Source: JBEVNX01 sp040507895 (GTDB taxonomy: Bacteria > Desulfobacterota > Binatia > JACPRU01). From it: 9,436 bases of DNA. Positions within the stretch are counted from its first letter, which is position 1, and each line of letters starts with the position of its first letter. The position numbers were made by a program, and so were the translations under genes. The stretch lies in contig JBEVNX010000022.1 of NCBI GenBank assembly GCA_040507895.1, positions 1 through 9,436 on the forward strand, read 5' to 3'. The notes below the pieces were generated by a model that saw nothing but the letters and a program-made list of their open reading frames with translations, was not told the origin of the DNA and ran no database searches. Shown here piece after piece: positions 6,596-9,436 of the stretch.

Positions 6596-7208
6596 AACGC
6601 GAGCCGAATTGGTCCAAGCTTTCGTCGCCCTCTGGAAGCCTGGGGCGAAACTGTTCCTGTACAACCCTAACGTTGAAGCGGATCGACTCGAGAGCTGCGC
6701 GGTCGGTGTTCGTGAGCCAATCCGTGCCGGCGCGCTCGAGCCTGTCGGTGGCATCGAGGACGGCATCCAGCGGCGCGGCCACGGTCTGCGGGTCTTGAGG
6801 ACGGTGGCGGCGGCGCTCGTCCATGGCGTGCTCGATCGCGACGAGAATTTGCCTCGAGTCGAAAGGCTTGGAGATGAAGTCGAAGGCGCGAAGCCTGAGC
6901 GCCTTCACGGCGCTCTCGTACGACCCATAGCCCGTGATGACGATGACCGGCAGATCGGGGTCCAGACCGCGCAGGATCGAGAGCGTGTTGTGACCGGCCA
7001 AGCCCGGCATCTTGAGGTCGAGCGTCACCGCATCCACGGGCTCGGTACGAAGGACGTCGAGCGCTTCCTCGCCGCTTTCAGCGGTGAGGACCCGATAGTC
7101 CCGCTGCAGGATCAGCTCGAGAGCGAGCCGCGGCCCGCGCTCGTCGTCGACCACGAGAACTGTTGGATAAGTTGGATAGCCGCTCGCTTCAGCCGCCGCA
7201 GTGTCCAC
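6594..7208 (-). CDS. Stand-alone response regulator receiver protein with C-terminal tail
   Basis: This is a 204-aa response regulator made of one receiver domain (about residues 16-130). All phosphorylation residues are present: the acidic pair D21/D22 in VVDDE, phospho-acceptor D64 in LDLKMPG, T92 in ITGYG and K114 in ISKPF. No DNA-binding or enzymatic output domain follows. Residues 131-204 are an Arg/Asp/Gln-rich tail with one likely amphipathic helix (RAALESIRFNVRVVQEQF), so it may act by protein contact or as a phosphate relay. The start is a GTG at 7208, the only usual start codon upstream of the first beta strand (a TAG lies 7 codons upstream in frame). No Shine-Dalgarno is visible. 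It follows the sigma-54 activator gene by 129 bp, which contain a sigma-54 promoter candidate, and it precedes the unknown gene by 11 bp. Confidence 0.92.
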   Translation of the reverse strand: MDTAAAEASGYPTYPTVLVVDDERGPRLALELILQRDYRVLTAESGEEALDVLRTEPVDAVTLDLKMPGLAGHNTLSILRGLDPDLPVIVITGYGSYESAVKALRLRAFDFISKPFDSRQILVAIEHAMDERRRHRPQDPQTVAAPLDAVLDATDRLERAGTDWLTNTDRAALESIRFNVRVVQEQFRPRLPEGDESLDQFGSR

Positions 7209-7221
7209 GCAACTGTTAAAC

Positions 7222-7237
7222 AGCAGCTACCGTGCCA
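7222..7237 (-). promoter_or_regulatory. Candidate sigma-54 (-24/-12) promoter upstream of the receiver gene
   Basis: The minus strand at 7237-7222 reads TGGCACGGTAGCTGCT. Against the sigma-54 consensus TGGCACG-N4-TTGC(A/T), 11 of the 12 defined positions agree. The -24 GG and -12 GC are both present with correct spacing; the only difference is C for the first T of TTGC. It lies in the intergenic space just after a sigma-54 activator gene, which is where such a promoter is expected. A weakness is that the implied start of transcription (about 7211) is only a few bases before the GTG at 7208, so the mRNA would be almost leaderless. Confidence 0.55.
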
Positions 7238-7296
7238 CGGAGCGGTCGGCCAAATACGCGGAAACTCCATGGGGATGAAACCCGCCCGGCGCGCGT

Positions 7297-7308
7297 CGTT
7301 CAAGAACG
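7297..7308. promoter_or_regulatory. Palindrome, candidate upstream activator site
   Basis: CGTTC-AA-GAACG is a perfect 5-bp inverted repeat with a 2-bp centre, at 7297-7308. Its centre is about 90 bp upstream of the transcription start implied by the sigma-54 motif. That is the usual enhancer distance for NtrC-family dimers bound through a Fis-type HTH. Only one copy was found, and short palindromes arise by chance, so this is tentative. Confidence 0.3.
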
Positions 7309-7313
7309 CACCG

Positions 7314-7337
7314 AGACGCGGCCATTCTCGTGCGCGT

Positions 7338-7339
<2 letters not shown>
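7314..7339 (-). terminator. Inverted repeat at the end of the sigma-54 activator gene, weak terminator candidate
   Basis: On the minus strand AGACGCG (7339-7333) and CGCGTCT (7320-7314) form a perfect 7-bp stem with a 12-nt loop, starting within the TAG stop codon (7340-7338). No T run follows, so an intrinsic terminator is doubtful. It could be an mRNA 3' end structure or a protein-binding site next to the palindrome at 7297-7308. Confidence 0.25.
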
Positions 7340-8724
<1,385 letters not shown>

Positions 8725-8735
<11 letters not shown>

Positions 8736-9436
8736 CCAACCCTCGCTCCGGGCTCGGCAAGCTCACCCGGACCTGTAGCTGATCTTGCTCGCGCACAATC
8801 CGGCTGGACCCGCCGTTCCGCCGGATCAGCGCTTCGGCCATCATGAGATCGAGCGACCAGGGAACGCTGCCGTTGCTCGCCTGGTCGAGCGTGCCGTGAA
8901 GCTTTTGCTGCATGCCGCCCCCACCTCCGCAGGCGAAGATCAACTCGCCACCCGGCGACAGCTCCACGGAGATCGAGGCATCCAGCGGAATCTCGCGGGA
9001 CAGCCCTCGCAGAAGCGACCGGAGCGCGAACGTGAGCTGATCTTCGTCGACCCGCACCACGTGCTTGGCGGAAAGACCGCTCGTCTTGACGCGCTCGCGA
9101 ATGCGGCTTTCCTGGCCCTCGACAGCCCGTTTCAGCGTTTGGGTGAGCGAAAGGTTCTGAACCTTCGGCTCCGCATATCGCGAGAAGCGCAGCAGCTCCT
9201 CGAGGAAGCCGTCCATGCGGTCGATCGCGTCGCGGGTCAAGCCGACGAACTTGTCGCGCAATCCCGGATCGTTCAGCAGCTGCTCGAGATTCTCACTGAA
9301 GGTCTTGATCGTCACCATCGGGTTCTTGAGCTCATGCGCCAGCTCGGCGATGATCAGCTCGAGCTCGCGAACCTCGCGGCCGTTCTCCGGTGCCTTCGGA
9401 GGAAAAGCGGCGGGTCGGGGCCGGAGCGCTTCTGCG
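8725..9436 (-). CDS. Sensor histidine kinase, C-terminal part, unusual ATP-binding domain
   Basis: The frame is open to the right edge of the window, so the ATG at 9318 is internal and the N-terminal sensor region lies outside. The visible 236 residues start with a Pro-rich linker. Then comes the HisKA dimerisation/phosphoacceptor helix with H-box LAHELKNPMVTIKTF (His codon 9336-9334, residue 34) and a second helix ending EELLRFSRYAEP. The catalytic/ATP-binding domain follows but departs from the family. In the N-box position (LTFALRSLLRGLS) the conserved Asn is missing, the G1 box reads FACGGGGG instead of D-x-G-x-G, and the G2 box (WSLDLMMAEALIRRNGG) lacks GLGL. It overlaps the NtrC-type regulator gene by 11 bp and is presumably its cognate partner. 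It may be a phosphatase or phosphotransferase rather than an efficient kinase; that is inference. Confidence 0.88.

Overview
GC-rich bacterial DNA. The core of the window is a minus-strand run of genes for coenzyme F420 biosynthesis, preceded on the same strand by a sigma-54-type two-component system. Separate (unfused) cofG and cofH, combined with an NtrC-family activator, argue against Actinobacteria, where FbiC is a fusion. They suggest an uncultured lineage of the deltaproteobacteria, Binatota, Rokubacteria or Tectomicrobia kind. That placement is inference; no taxonomic marker is present.

Layout from left to right. Positions 1-513 (+) are the C-terminal part of a GMC-family oxidoreductase, interrupted by an in-frame TGA at 73-75. 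Positions about 705-920 (+) are the C-terminal tail of a WYL-domain regulator without its N-terminal part. The rest, up to about 1417, holds no gene I recognise, so the left 1.4 kb looks like decayed sequence. At 1420-1444 a perfect hairpin followed by a T run, read on the minus strand, ends the F420 operon and overlaps the cofE stop codon.

Read in the direction of transcription (right to left) the rest is: the 3' part of a histidine kinase with an intact H-box but an unusual ATP-binding domain (9436-8725); an NtrC-type sigma-54 activator overlapping it by 11 bp (8735-7338); a 129-bp intergenic stretch with a good -24/-12 sigma-54 promoter candidate and an upstream palindrome; a stand-alone receiver protein (7208-6594); an unrecognised 241-aa protein with a CxxCH motif, 11 bp downstream (6582-5857); then cofG, cofH, cofD and cofE, tightly packed or overlapping, and the terminator.

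CofG and CofH make Fo, the deazaflavin chromophore. CofD adds the phospholactyl-type side chain and CofE adds the glutamate tail. The guanylyltransferase that supplies CofD (CofC/FbiD) is not in the window, nor is the FbiB-type reductase domain. The most interesting hypothesis is that the two-component system controls the receiver/unknown-protein pair, and perhaps the F420 genes behind them, through sigma-54.
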